From positions 1 through 8,209 of the forward strand of contig JAJYPA010000356.1 in NCBI GenBank assembly GCA_021795795.1: a stretch of DNA of 8,209 nucleotides, in the 5' to 3' direction. Positions 1 to 6,226 of this stretch are shown here, one piece after another (within the stretch, counting starts at the first letter, position 1; each line of letters opens with the position of its first letter). This DNA is from Pseudomonadota bacterium (GTDB taxonomy: Bacteria; Pseudomonadota; Gammaproteobacteria; Halothiobacillales; Halothiobacillaceae). The notes beneath the pieces are model-generated. The model was not told the origin of the DNA, made no database searches, and worked only from the letters and a program-made list of their open reading frames with translations. The position numbers and the translations under genes were made by a program.

Positions 1-157
1 GTCGTTGACGGTGGGCGAAACGGAATACGGCCTGCGTTATACCGCCGCATTGGCGCGTGGCTCTGTCTTTGCGATCCAGTCGCACCCGGAAAAGAGCGCC
101 GATGACGGGCTGATTCTGCTGAAAAACTTTACCCGTTGGGACGGTCGTTTCGACTGA
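1..157 (+). CDS. hisH: Imidazole glycerol phosphate synthase, glutaminase subunit HisH (3' end only)
   Basis: This is the last 51 codons of a gene that starts left of the window; the frame begins at base 2 and ends at TGA 155-157. HisH is the class I glutamine amidotransferase subunit of imidazole glycerol phosphate synthase. It hydrolyses glutamine and channels ammonia to HisF. The visible part carries the family's C-terminal block: a TEYG element, then TAAL, then QSHPEKS, which holds the catalytic His and Glu of the Cys-His-Glu triad, followed by GLILLKNF. The nucleophilic Cys lies outside the window. Family members usually read QFHPEKS, so Ser replaces the common aromatic residue just before the catalytic His, probably without consequence. 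The gene is followed 36 nt later by hisA, and its partner hisF lies just beyond, as expected in a his operon. Confidence 0.93.
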   Translation, partial: SLTVGETEYGLRYTAALARGSVFAIQSHPEKSADDGLILLKNFTRWDGRFD

Positions 158-180
158 ACCCGTTTGCTCTCTTGCGTATC

Positions 181-185
181 GAGGA
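181..185 (+). promoter_or_regulatory. Ribosome binding site of hisA
   Basis: GAGGA ends 8 nt before the ATG at 194. This supports the ATG over an in-frame upstream TTG at 164, which would add ten residues that are not part of the HisA fold. Confidence 0.7.
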
Positions 186-193
186 CGCTTCTG

Positions 194-949
194 ATGCTGT
201 TGATTCCTGCCATTGATTTGAAAGCTGGCCAGTGTGTGCGACTCAAGCAGGGTCGTATGGACGACGACACCGTATTCTCGGATGACCCGGTGGCGATGGC
301 CCAACGCTGGGTGGACGCGGGTGCCCGGCGTTTACATCTGGTCGATCTGGATGGCGCTTTTGCGGGTAGCCCGAAAAATCGGGAAAGCATTGCGGCGATC
401 TGCGCGGCTTTTCCTGAATTGCCGATTCAGGTCGGCGGCGGCATTCGCGAGGAAGAAACCATCGAACAGTATCTCGCCATGGGTGTTTCCTATGTGATTA
501 TCGGCTCCAAAGCGGTTTCCGATCCCCATTTTGTCAGCGATGCCTGTCTGTCGTTTCCGGGGCACGTCATCGTCGGGCTCGATGCGCGCGACGGCAAGGT
601 CGCGATTGATGGCTGGGCCAAGACATCGAATACCGATGCCACCGATCTGGCGCGTCGTTTTGAGCAGGATGGCGTTTCTTCCATCGTCTTCACCGATATC
701 GCTCGTGACGGCATGATGCAGGGCGCGAATATGGAGGCGACCCGGGCCTTGGCACGCGCGGTGCGTATTCCCATTATTGCCTCCGGGGGCATGACGGATA
801 TGGCCGATATTGATCGGTTGATTGATGCGGCGGACGACGGCGTGGCCGGAGCCATTATCGGGCGCGCATTGTACGAGGGCGGTATCGACCTCGGCATGGC
901 TCAGTCACGGATTGATGAGCGTTGTGGCGTCCCGCCTTTTACCGAATAA
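194..949 (+). CDS. hisA: ProFAR isomerase HisA
   Basis: HisA is 1-(5-phosphoribosyl)-5-[(5-phosphoribosylamino)methylideneamino]imidazole-4-carboxamide isomerase. It performs an Amadori rearrangement of ProFAR to PRFAR, the substrate of HisF/HisH, in the cytoplasm. The 251-residue product matches the usual length of about 245. It begins [10 protein letters not shown], with the catalytic Asp at residue 8, and the second catalytic Asp is at 130 in GLDARDG. Thr167 in FTDIARDG matches the third active-site position. The two phosphate-binding glycine-rich loops are GGGIR (81-85) and ASGGM (196-200), one per half of the duplicated (beta/alpha)8 barrel. The ATG at 194 was chosen because the conserved first beta strand starts there and a GAGGA sits 8 nt upstream. 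It lies 36 nt after hisH and 38 nt before hisF. Identity is secure. Confidence 0.97.
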   Translation: MLLIPAIDLKAGQCVRLKQGRMDDDTVFSDDPVAMAQRWVDAGARRLHLVDLDGAFAGSPKNRESIAAICAAFPELPIQVGGGIREEETIEQYLAMGVSYVIIGSKAVSDPHFVSDACLSFPGHVIVGLDARDGKVAIDGWAKTSNTDATDLARRFEQDGVSSIVFTDIARDGMMQGANMEATRALARAVRIPIIASGGMTDMADIDRLIDAADDGVAGAIIGRALYEGGIDLGMAQSRIDERCGVPPFTE

Positions 950-959
950 GCCAGAAATA

Positions 960-991
960 ATGAGCCAAAAACAATGAGCATGGATTCATGA
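960..991 (+). other. Chain of two five-codon mini-ORFs leading into hisF
   Basis: Between hisA and hisF the hexamer ATGAGC occurs three times at an exact 14-nt period: 960, 974 and 988, the last being the hisF start. The first opens a five-codon frame (MSQKQ) with its stop at 975-977, overlapping the second ATG as ATGA. The second opens another five-codon frame (MSMDS) with its stop at 989-991, overlapping the hisF ATG, again as ATGA. No well-placed Shine-Dalgarno sequence precedes hisF. Reinitiation along the chain could feed ribosomes into hisF, but this is inference; the overlaps themselves are directly visible. Confidence 0.4.
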
Positions 992-1761
992 GCTTGGCCA
1001 AACGCATTATTCCCTGCCTGGATGTGGCCGATGGGCGCGTGGTCAAGGGTATTCAGTTCGAATCGCTGCGCGACGCGGGCGATCCGGTCGAGGCCGCGCG
1101 CCGGTACAACCTCGAAGGCGCGGATGAGCTGACCTTCCTGGATATTTCCGCTTCCCATGAAGGGCGGGACACGATGCGTCATGTCGTCGAGCAGGTGGCA
1201 GAAGAAGTCTTTATTCCGCTGACTGTGGGCGGCGGCATCCGTGCGCTTGCCGATGTCCGTTCATTGCTGAATGCCGGTGCTGACAAGGTATCCATCAACA
1301 CTGCTGCGGTGTTCAATCCCGACCTGATCAAGGAAATTGCCGACTCGATCGGCGCACAATGCCTCGTGGTTGCGATTGACGCCCGGCGCGTGTCCCAGCC
1401 CGGCGAGCCGCTGCGATGGGAAATTTTTACCCACGGCGGGCGCAAGCCGACCGGTTTGGATGCAGTCGAATGGGCGAACCGGATGGCCGAATATGGTGCG
1501 GGCGAGCTGCTCGTGACCAGCATGGATCGTGATGGCACCAAGCAGGGGTTCGATCTGGAGCTGACGCGGGCGATCGCCGACTCCGTGCCGGTGCCGGTCA
1601 TCGCCTCCGGTGGCGTCGGTAATCTGGACGATCTCACGGCGGGCATTCTGCAAGGCCATGCCGATGCGGTACTGGCGGCAAGTATTTTTCACTTTGGTAC
1701 CTATCGCATCAGCGAGGCTAAGGCGAACATGGCGGCAGCAGGAATCGAGGTGCGACAATGA
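988..1761 (+). CDS. hisF: Imidazole glycerol phosphate synthase, cyclase subunit HisF
   Basis: HisF is the synthase subunit that uses ammonia delivered by HisH to convert PRFAR into imidazole glycerol phosphate and AICAR, linking histidine and purine synthesis. The 257-residue protein is full length. It starts [13 protein letters not shown], with catalytic Asp12; the second catalytic Asp is residue 131 in AIDARR. Phosphate-binding loops are GGGIR (81-85) and ASGGV (206-210), and the [11 protein letters not shown] segment (177-187) is typical. The fold is a (beta/alpha)8 barrel homologous to HisA. The start at 988 is the one giving the conserved N-terminus; the closest upstream ATGs at 974 and 980 are out of frame. 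No strong ribosome binding site is visible, and the start overlaps a mini-ORF stop as ATGA. The gene's own stop overlaps the hisI start, so hisF and hisI are translationally coupled. Confidence 0.97.
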   Translation: MSLAKRIIPCLDVADGRVVKGIQFESLRDAGDPVEAARRYNLEGADELTFLDISASHEGRDTMRHVVEQVAEEVFIPLTVGGGIRALADVRSLLNAGADKVSINTAAVFNPDLIKEIADSIGAQCLVVAIDARRVSQPGEPLRWEIFTHGGRKPTGLDAVEWANRMAEYGAGELLVTSMDRDGTKQGFDLELTRAIADSVPVPVIASGGVGNLDDLTAGILQGHADAVLAASIFHFGTYRISEAKANMAAAGIEVRQ

Positions 1762-2168
1762 CATTACCGGCATGGATCGATGCGGTGCAATGGACGGACG
1801 ATGGTCTGGTGCCCGCGATTGCGCAAGACGCCCGTACCGGCCGCATCCTCATGTTCGCCTGGATGAATCGAGTCGCCTTGGAGCAAACGGTTGCCACGGG
1901 GGAGGCGGTCTACTTCTCCCGATCCCGTCAGCGGCTCTGGCACAAGGGCGAGGAAAGCGGGCATGTGCAACGGGTGCAGGAGATCCGCCTCGACTGTGAC
2001 GGTGATGTCATTCTGCTCCAGATTGAACAGATCGGCGGTATTGCCTGTCATACCGGTCGGGAAAGCTGTTTTTTCCGCCGTTTGGTCGATGAGCAATGGC
2101 AGATCACCGATCCTGTATTAAAATCACCGGGCGAAATTTACGGGGAAGGCGCGCATGGCCACGAATGA
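1758..2168 (+). CDS. hisI: Phosphoribosyl-AMP cyclohydrolase HisI
   Basis: HisI opens the adenine ring of PR-AMP to give ProFAR, the third step of histidine synthesis, with a zinc at the active site. The product has 136 residues, the usual size for a stand-alone cyclohydrolase. Characteristic segments are [13 protein letters not shown] (25-37), [18 protein letters not shown] (52-69) and the metal-binding DCDGD (79-83, Asp79, Asp81 and Asp83, with Cys80). Further cysteines follow at 97 (ACHTG) and 104 (ESCFF). These correspond to the three Cys and three Asp ligands of characterised HisI proteins. The ATG overlaps the hisF stop as ATGA, and a GAGGT at 1747-1751 gives a 6-nt spacer. In enterobacteria this domain is fused to HisE; here the two are separate overlapping genes. 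Confidence 0.96.
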   Translation: MTLPAWIDAVQWTDDGLVPAIAQDARTGRILMFAWMNRVALEQTVATGEAVYFSRSRQRLWHKGEESGHVQRVQEIRLDCDGDVILLQIEQIGGIACHTGRESCFFRRLVDEQWQITDPVLKSPGEIYGEGAHGHE

Positions 2169-2529
2169 TACAGAGAGCGTGTTGACCCAGTTGGCCGCCG
2201 TGATCGAACAGCGCAAGCAGGCCGATCCCGGTTCGTCCTATGTCGCGCAACTGTTTGCCAAAGGTCGGAGCAAGATAGCCCAGAAAGTGGGTGAAGAAGG
2301 CGTCGAGGTTGCGCTGGCTGCAGTGAGCACAGATAACTTGGCCATCATCAGTGAAATGGCTGATTTATGGTTCCACAGTATGGTGTTGCTGGCCGATGCG
2401 GGCCTGTCTCATCAGGCGGTGCTTGATGAGCTGGGCGAGCGATTTGGTTTGTCCGGCCTTGAAGAAAAGGCCGGTCGGCCTCAAAGCCTTAAGTCTGGGG
2501 GCATCAAGACTGGTAACATCAAGAATTGA
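2155..2529 (+). CDS. hisE: Phosphoribosyl-ATP pyrophosphohydrolase HisE
   Basis: HisE removes pyrophosphate from PR-ATP to give PR-AMP, the second step of histidine synthesis. The 124-residue all-alpha protein belongs to the MazG-like NTP pyrophosphatase superfamily. The metal-binding signature is visible as [13 protein letters not shown] (44-56, Glu47, Glu48 and Glu51) followed by SEMADLWFH (66-74, Glu67 and Asp70). The C-terminal tail after about residue 110 ([10 protein letters not shown] and following) is extra and low in complexity. The ATG at 2155 lies inside hisI, giving a 14-nt out-of-frame overlap, and is preceded by a purine-rich GGGGAAGG at 2142-2149. It is the last his gene here; tatA starts 24 nt after its stop, so read-through into tat is likely. 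Confidence 0.95.
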   Translation: MATNDTESVLTQLAAVIEQRKQADPGSSYVAQLFAKGRSKIAQKVGEEGVEVALAAVSTDNLAIISEMADLWFHSMVLLADAGLSHQAVLDELGERFGLSGLEEKAGRPQSLKSGGIKTGNIKN

Positions 2530-2539
2530 TTCATTATTT

Positions 2540-2545
2540 GAGGAG
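2540..2545 (+). promoter_or_regulatory. Strong ribosome binding site of tatA
   Basis: GAGGAG ends 8 nt before the tatA ATG at 2554. It is the best Shine-Dalgarno in the tat operon: tatB has only AAGGG with a GTG start, and tatC has no recognisable site. This fits the family's need for TatA in excess over TatB and TatC. Confidence 0.7.
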
Positions 2546-2553
2546 CGCGAAAA

Positions 2554-2835
2554 ATGGGTAGTTTCAGCATTTGGCATTGGTTGGTCATTCTGGCGATCGT
2601 ACTGTTGCTGTTTGGCACCAAACGTCTGAAAAATCTGGGCAGCGATCTGGGTAGCGCGATCAAGGGCTTCAAGAACGCAGTCAAGGACGAAGAAAAGAAA
2701 GACGCGGATACCGCAGCAGGTGAAGGCAGCAAGGAATCATTGGCGCATAAGGAAGCAGACTCCAGCCGCGTCATCGAAGGTGAAGCCGTTCGTCGCCAAA
2801 ACTCGAACGATCAGTCTGGCAACAAACCAAGCTGA
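2554..2835 (+). CDS. tatA: Twin-arginine translocase subunit TatA
   Basis: TatA oligomerises in the inner membrane to let folded twin-arginine signal proteins cross. The 93-residue protein has the standard architecture. A very short N-terminus (MGSFSIWHW) leads into one membrane helix at about residues 6-20. Then come the conserved F20-G21 hinge, an amphipathic helix [18 protein letters not shown] (23-40), and a charged, disordered tail from about 45. The polar residue at position 8 is His where E. coli TatA has Gln, a substitution seen in other gammaproteobacteria. The FG hinge and tail separate it from TatB, whose hinge is GP. The gene lies 24 nt after hisE with a strong GAGGAG site and is followed by tatB and tatC, forming a complete Tat operon. 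Confidence 0.95.
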   Translation: MGSFSIWHWLVILAIVLLLFGTKRLKNLGSDLGSAIKGFKNAVKDEEKKDADTAAGEGSKESLAHKEADSSRVIEGEAVRRQNSNDQSGNKPS

Positions 2836-2858
2836 GGTTGCCCGTTAAACCGGCAGCC
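2836..2858 (+). promoter_or_regulatory. Hairpin between tatA and tatB
   Basis: Immediately after the tatA stop, GGTTGCC (2836-2842) can pair over 7 bp (one G-U) with GGCAGCC (2852-2858) around a 9-nt loop. No T-run follows, so it is not a classic terminator. A role in protecting or delimiting a tatA-rich transcript is possible but inferred. Confidence 0.4.
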
Positions 2859-2881
2859 AAGCCAGCACCAAGGGTCAAACC

Positions 2882-3508
2882 GTGTTCGGATTTAGTATTT
2901 GGGAAATCTTCCTGATTCTTGTGATCGCCCTGCTTGTGGTCGGTCCCGAGCGGCTGCCCGGTCTTGCGCGGACGGTCGGTACCTGGGTGCACAAAATCAA
3001 AAAGTTTGTGGCGAACGCAAAGGCCGAGCTGGACAGCGAGTTCAACTTTCAGGATATGAAGGACATTCTCAACTCCCAGGAGTCCGAGATTGCCAAGTTG
3101 CGCGCCTTAGTGGAAGAGACTCGGCAGGAAGTGAACGAGTCCGGGCGTCAGGTTCTGGGTGCAGTCGATGACGCGGAGGCAAGCTTCCGGGCAGCCGCCC
3201 AGTCAGAACAAGAAGCAGCGGGTGGCCCTCTGAAGGCCATCGATGATGCGGCCTCTGTTGAGCAGCCTGTTTCTGCCGAAAATAAGCAGGCCGCAATCGG
3301 CAAGGACGCTGATGTCACATCGGGCGCGGTAAAGCCGACTGCACATACGTCTGTCCCATTGAGTTTCGACGAAGAAATCCGGATGCTTGAAGAAAGTTCG
3401 GGGCAGGCCTTCAAACGTCCCTTCGCGCCTGCTGAACCTGTAGATGCGCCATCCGACACCGCTGATGCCAATAAACCCTCACCCTCACCCGATAGCAAAA
3501 CATCATGA
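2882..3508 (+). CDS. tatB: Twin-arginine translocase subunit TatB
   Basis: TatB forms the signal-peptide receptor complex with TatC in the inner membrane. The 208-residue protein is somewhat longer than E. coli TatB (171). It starts MFGFSIWEIF, with the polar Glu8 typical of TatB, one membrane helix at about 4-20, the diagnostic G21-P22 hinge, then ERLPGLARTVGTWVHKIKKF as amphipathic helix. A charged helical region follows (about 45-112, probably coiled), and an Ala/Pro/Ser-rich acidic tail. The start is GTG, preceded by a modest AAGGG at 2870-2874; it was chosen because the conserved N-terminus begins there. It lies 46 nt after tatA, across the hairpin, and its stop overlaps the tatC start as ATGA. 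The tail from about 113 is poorly conserved in the family and probably unstructured. Confidence 0.94.
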   Translation: MFGFSIWEIFLILVIALLVVGPERLPGLARTVGTWVHKIKKFVANAKAELDSEFNFQDMKDILNSQESEIAKLRALVEETRQEVNESGRQVLGAVDDAEASFRAAAQSEQEAAGGPLKAIDDAASVEQPVSAENKQAAIGKDADVTSGAVKPTAHTSVPLSFDEEIRMLEESSGQAFKRPFAPAEPVDAPSDTADANKPSPSPDSKTS

Positions 3509-4605
3509 CTGAACGCGATTCGTCCCGAGAGGCGGACAAAAACGGTCTTGCAGACGTCGTCGAAGAAACCGGCATGGCCGGTTTTCTTGGGCATCTGGTA
3601 GAGCTGCGCAATCGGTTGCTTAAGGGCGTTCTGGCTGTATTGGTGCTTTTTTTGGCCTTGTTCCCGTTCCGCAATGAACTGTTCACCTTGCTCGCCGATC
3701 CGCTTTCGCGTCACATGCCAGCCGGCTCGACGATGATCGCGGTGCAGGTTGCCTCGCCATTTTTCATTCCGCTCAAACTGACGGCGCTGACAGCCGTGTT
3801 CATTGCGATTCCCTACCTGCTGTATCAACTCTGGGCCTTCGTCGCGCCGGGTCTGTACAAGCACGAACGCCGCTTGGTGGCGCCACTGGTTTTTTCCAGC
3901 ACGATTCTGTTCTATCTTGGCGCAGCATTTGCCTACTTCGTCGTCTTCCCGGTGGTGTTCGGTTTTCTGAGCACGGCGGGGCCAAGTGACGTAAATTTTG
4001 CGCCGGATATCGGGGAATACCTGAGTTTTGTCACCTCATTGTTCTTCGCTTTCGGTTTCGTGTTCGAGGTGCCGGTGGCGATTGTCCTGCTGGTGATCGT
4101 GGGTGTGGTGACACCGGAGAAACTGGCTGGATTCCGCCGCTACGCCATTCTGATCGCTTTTATCATTGCGGCCATCCTTACCCCGCCGGATGTGCTGTCG
4201 CAGTTCATGATGGCGCTGCCGATCATTCTGTTGTATGAGTTCGGTTTGTTTGTGAGCCGGTTTTTCTATAAGGCCAAGCTGGCGCGCGCAGCCGAGGTTG
4301 AGGCAGAAGAATCGGGCGCGGCGGATGATGAATCGGATGAGGCCGTCTCCGCGCGCCATGCCGAGTACGAGGCCAAAGCGCAAACACGGGCTGACGAACC
4401 GCTGGACATGGATAAGGCCTTTGATGAAGCGGAAGCTGATCAGCGCCGTCTGGAGTCCGATTCATCGGAAAATCAGGATAAACCTTCATCGGATACTTCC
4501 GGCCGCACAGAAGAAGGCGAGCAGCCGTCCACGGACAGCAAGCCGGAGAATGAACCAGACGACCCATCCGATCCGTCGCCCAAAAAGCCCGACAGACCGG
4601 TTTGA
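3505..4605 (+). CDS. tatC: Twin-arginine translocase subunit TatC, with long acidic C-terminal tail
   Basis: TatC is the polytopic inner-membrane protein that recognises twin-arginine signal peptides. Family motifs are clear: GHLVELRNRLL (29-39), APGLYKHERRLV (114-125), FVFEVPVAIVLL (185-196) and LTPPDVLSQ (225-233). Glu33, Glu121 and Glu188 align with functionally important E. coli Glu15, Glu103 and Glu170 at a constant offset of 18. Six membrane helices fit within residues 38-255. The protein has 366 residues, against about 250-260 in typical TatC. The excess is mainly a hydrophilic tail (about 257-366); by my count residues 262-366 hold 34 Asp/Glu and 12 Lys/Arg. The start overlaps the tatB stop as ATGA and has no evident ribosome binding site, so translation is probably coupled to tatB. 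The core call is secure; the tail's role is unknown. Confidence 0.96.
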   Translation: MTERDSSREADKNGLADVVEETGMAGFLGHLVELRNRLLKGVLAVLVLFLALFPFRNELFTLLADPLSRHMPAGSTMIAVQVASPFFIPLKLTALTAVFIAIPYLLYQLWAFVAPGLYKHERRLVAPLVFSSTILFYLGAAFAYFVVFPVVFGFLSTAGPSDVNFAPDIGEYLSFVTSLFFAFGFVFEVPVAIVLLVIVGVVTPEKLAGFRRYAILIAFIIAAILTPPDVLSQFMMALPIILLYEFGLFVSRFFYKAKLARAAEVEAEESGAADDESDEAVSARHAEYEAKAQTRADEPLDMDKAFDEAEADQRRLESDSSENQDKPSSDTSGRTEEGEQPSTDSKPENEPDDPSDPSPKKPDRPV

Positions 4606-4625
4606 GTCGAAAAACAAATGATGAC

Positions 4626-4655
4626 GGGCGGCCATCCCGCTCCGATTTTTTATTT
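4626..4655 (+). terminator. Possible intrinsic terminator after tatC
   Basis: In the 65-nt gap between tatC and gpmI, GGGCGG (4626-4631) can pair with CCGCTC (4637-4642) over 6 bp, including one G-U, around a 5-nt loop. Three bases later comes TTTTTTATTT (4646-4655). The stem is short and the T-run is offset, so termination may be partial. No gpmI promoter could be identified in the remaining gap. Confidence 0.45.
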
Positions 4656-4658
4656 ATG

Positions 4659-4664
4659 AAGGAA
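4659..4664 (+). promoter_or_regulatory. Ribosome binding site of gpmI
   Basis: AAGGAA ends 6 nt before the ATG at 4671, supporting that start; the protein then begins a few residues before the conserved first strand, as is normal for the family. Confidence 0.65.
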
Positions 4665-4670
4665 TAGCAT

Positions 4671-6212
4671 ATGTCACGAACCGCCCCCCGTAATCCCGTT
4701 CTGTTAATCATCATGGACGGGATCGGCGTCAACCCCAGCCGCGAAAACAATGCCTTCGCCCTGGCACACACCCCCAACCTCGATTATCTGTTCGCGCATC
4801 ACCCGCATACCGTGATCGAAGCGTCCGGCCGGGCCTGTGGTTTGCCGGATGGACAGATGGGCAATTCCGAAGTGGGGCACTTGACACTGGGTTGCGGCGA
4901 CCTGATTCGTCAGGATCTGGTGCGGATCGATGATGCCATTGCGGACGGAAGCTTTTATGAGAATACCGCACTGGTTGAAGCGGCGCAGAAGGCGGCGGCC
5001 GATCATCGCCCGCTGCATTTGATCGGACTGGTCTCCGACGGCGGCGTGCACAGCCACATCAATCACCTGCTGGCCCTGATCGACCTGGCCAGCCGCCATG
5101 GCGCGCGTCCTCTGGTGCACATGATCACCGATGGTCGGGATACCGCACCGAAGTCCGCACGCTCCTATCTGCCGGAGCTCGAGGCCAGCTTGAAGGCCGC
5201 CGGTGGCGCGATCGCCACGATCAGCGGGCGTTATTACGCCATGGATCGGGATCAGCGCTGGGAGCGGACAGCCCTGGCATGGGAAACGATCGTCCGTGGC
5301 CAAGGGCCTCATGCCGAGACGGCGGAGGCCGCACTGGAGGCTTCCTATGCCGAAGGCAAGACCGACGAGTTTGTTCTGCCGACGGCGCTCAAGGCATTCG
5401 AGCCCATCAAGGCGGGTGACCCGGTCATCTTCTTCAATTTCCGAAACGACCGTCCGCGCCAACTGACCGAAGCGTTGGCGCAAACGGATTTTTCCGGATT
5501 CGACCGCGGCGATTACCAAACCGTGCGCGTGACTTGCCTGACCGAATACGATCCCCGTTTTCTGTCTCCGATCGGTTTCCCGCCCGAGCGGCCCAAGAAC
5601 GTGCTGGCGGAAGTGATCAGTCAGGCGGGCATCAAGCAGTTCCATTGTGCGGAAACCGAAAAATACGCACATGTCACCTTCTTCTTCAACGGCGGCAAGG
5701 AAACACCATTCGCCGGTGAAGACCGGTACATGGCCCCCTCACCGAAAGTGGCAACCTACGACCTTCAGCCGGAAATGAGCGCTCATGAAGTAGCGAATGC
5801 CACCATCGCCGCCGTCGAGCGCGAGGAATACGGCTTCGTGCTGGTCAACTTCGCCAATGGCGACATGGTCGGCCACACGGCCGTGCGTGATGCCGTGATC
5901 AAGGCCGTGGAAACCGTAGATCTGGAAGTGGGCCGTCTCGTGCAGGTCGCCCAGAAACATGGCTACTCCATCATCGTGACGGCCGATCACGGCAACTGCG
6001 ATGAAATGGTCGATCCGGTCACGGGCGAACCACACACCCAGCATACGGTTTACCCCGTGCCGTGTCTTTTGATCGACGAAACCGAGCCGCGTTTGCGTAC
6101 CGGTGGCGGGATCGCGAACATTGCCGCCACCGTGCTCGAATTGATGGGCTTGCCAGTGCCGAAGAAGATGAAGCGCTCGCTGTTGCTGAATTCAAGCAAT
6201 ATTACCGAGTAA
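4671..6212 (+). CDS. gpmI: Cofactor-independent phosphoglycerate mutase (2,3-BPG-independent)
   Basis: GpmI interconverts 3- and 2-phosphoglycerate in glycolysis and gluconeogenesis using two metal ions (usually manganese) and a phosphoserine intermediate. The 513-residue protein is the normal family length and belongs to the alkaline phosphatase superfamily. Visible active-site features are Asp16 in LLIIMDGIG, the nucleophile Ser65 in MGNSEVGH, His127 in SDGGVHSH, RDTAP (156-160), the GRYYAMDRD loop (186-194), and RNDRPRQ (258-264). They continue with Lys331 in EKYAH, Asp398 and His402 in NGDMVGH, Asp439-His440 in TADHGN, and His458. A minor oddity is GCGD at 74-77 where many homologues have GAGR. 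The gene follows tatC after a terminator-like hairpin and converges with the FetB-like gene, 14 nt between stops. The metabolic role is unrelated to either neighbour. Confidence 0.97.
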   Translation: MSRTAPRNPVLLIIMDGIGVNPSRENNAFALAHTPNLDYLFAHHPHTVIEASGRACGLPDGQMGNSEVGHLTLGCGDLIRQDLVRIDDAIADGSFYENTALVEAAQKAAADHRPLHLIGLVSDGGVHSHINHLLALIDLASRHGARPLVHMITDGRDTAPKSARSYLPELEASLKAAGGAIATISGRYYAMDRDQRWERTALAWETIVRGQGPHAETAEAALEASYAEGKTDEFVLPTALKAFEPIKAGDPVIFFNFRNDRPRQLTEALAQTDFSGFDRGDYQTVRVTCLTEYDPRFLSPIGFPPERPKNVLAEVISQAGIKQFHCAETEKYAHVTFFFNGGKETPFAGEDRYMAPSPKVATYDLQPEMSAHEVANATIAAVEREEYGFVLVNFANGDMVGHTAVRDAVIKAVETVDLEVGRLVQVAQKHGYSIIVTADHGNCDEMVDPVTGEPHTQHTVYPVPCLLIDETEPRLRTGGGIANIAATVLELMGLPVPKKMKRSLLLNSSNITE

Positions 6213-6226
6213 ACCCTGGTCTGGGG

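Noticed and set aside
164..193. TTG-initiated extension of hisA by ten residues
   Set aside because: The ATG at 194 has a GAGGA site 8 nt upstream and gives the conserved HisA N-terminus ([10 protein letters not shown]); the extension resembles nothing in the family.
2514..2527. Near-repeat of ATCAAGA in the hisE 3' end (GIKTGNIKN) as a regulatory element
   Set aside because: It is a short imperfect coding repeat in a low-complexity tail, with no structure or placement to suggest a function.
3148..3864. 238-codon minus-strand frame across the tatB-tatC junction
   Set aside because: It is antisense to two secure genes and has a composition expected of a shadow frame.
4704..5672. 322-codon open frame on the minus strand inside gpmI
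   Set aside because: It lies wholly antisense to a well-conserved enzyme gene, shows no recognisable domain, and is explained by codon bias on the coding strand.
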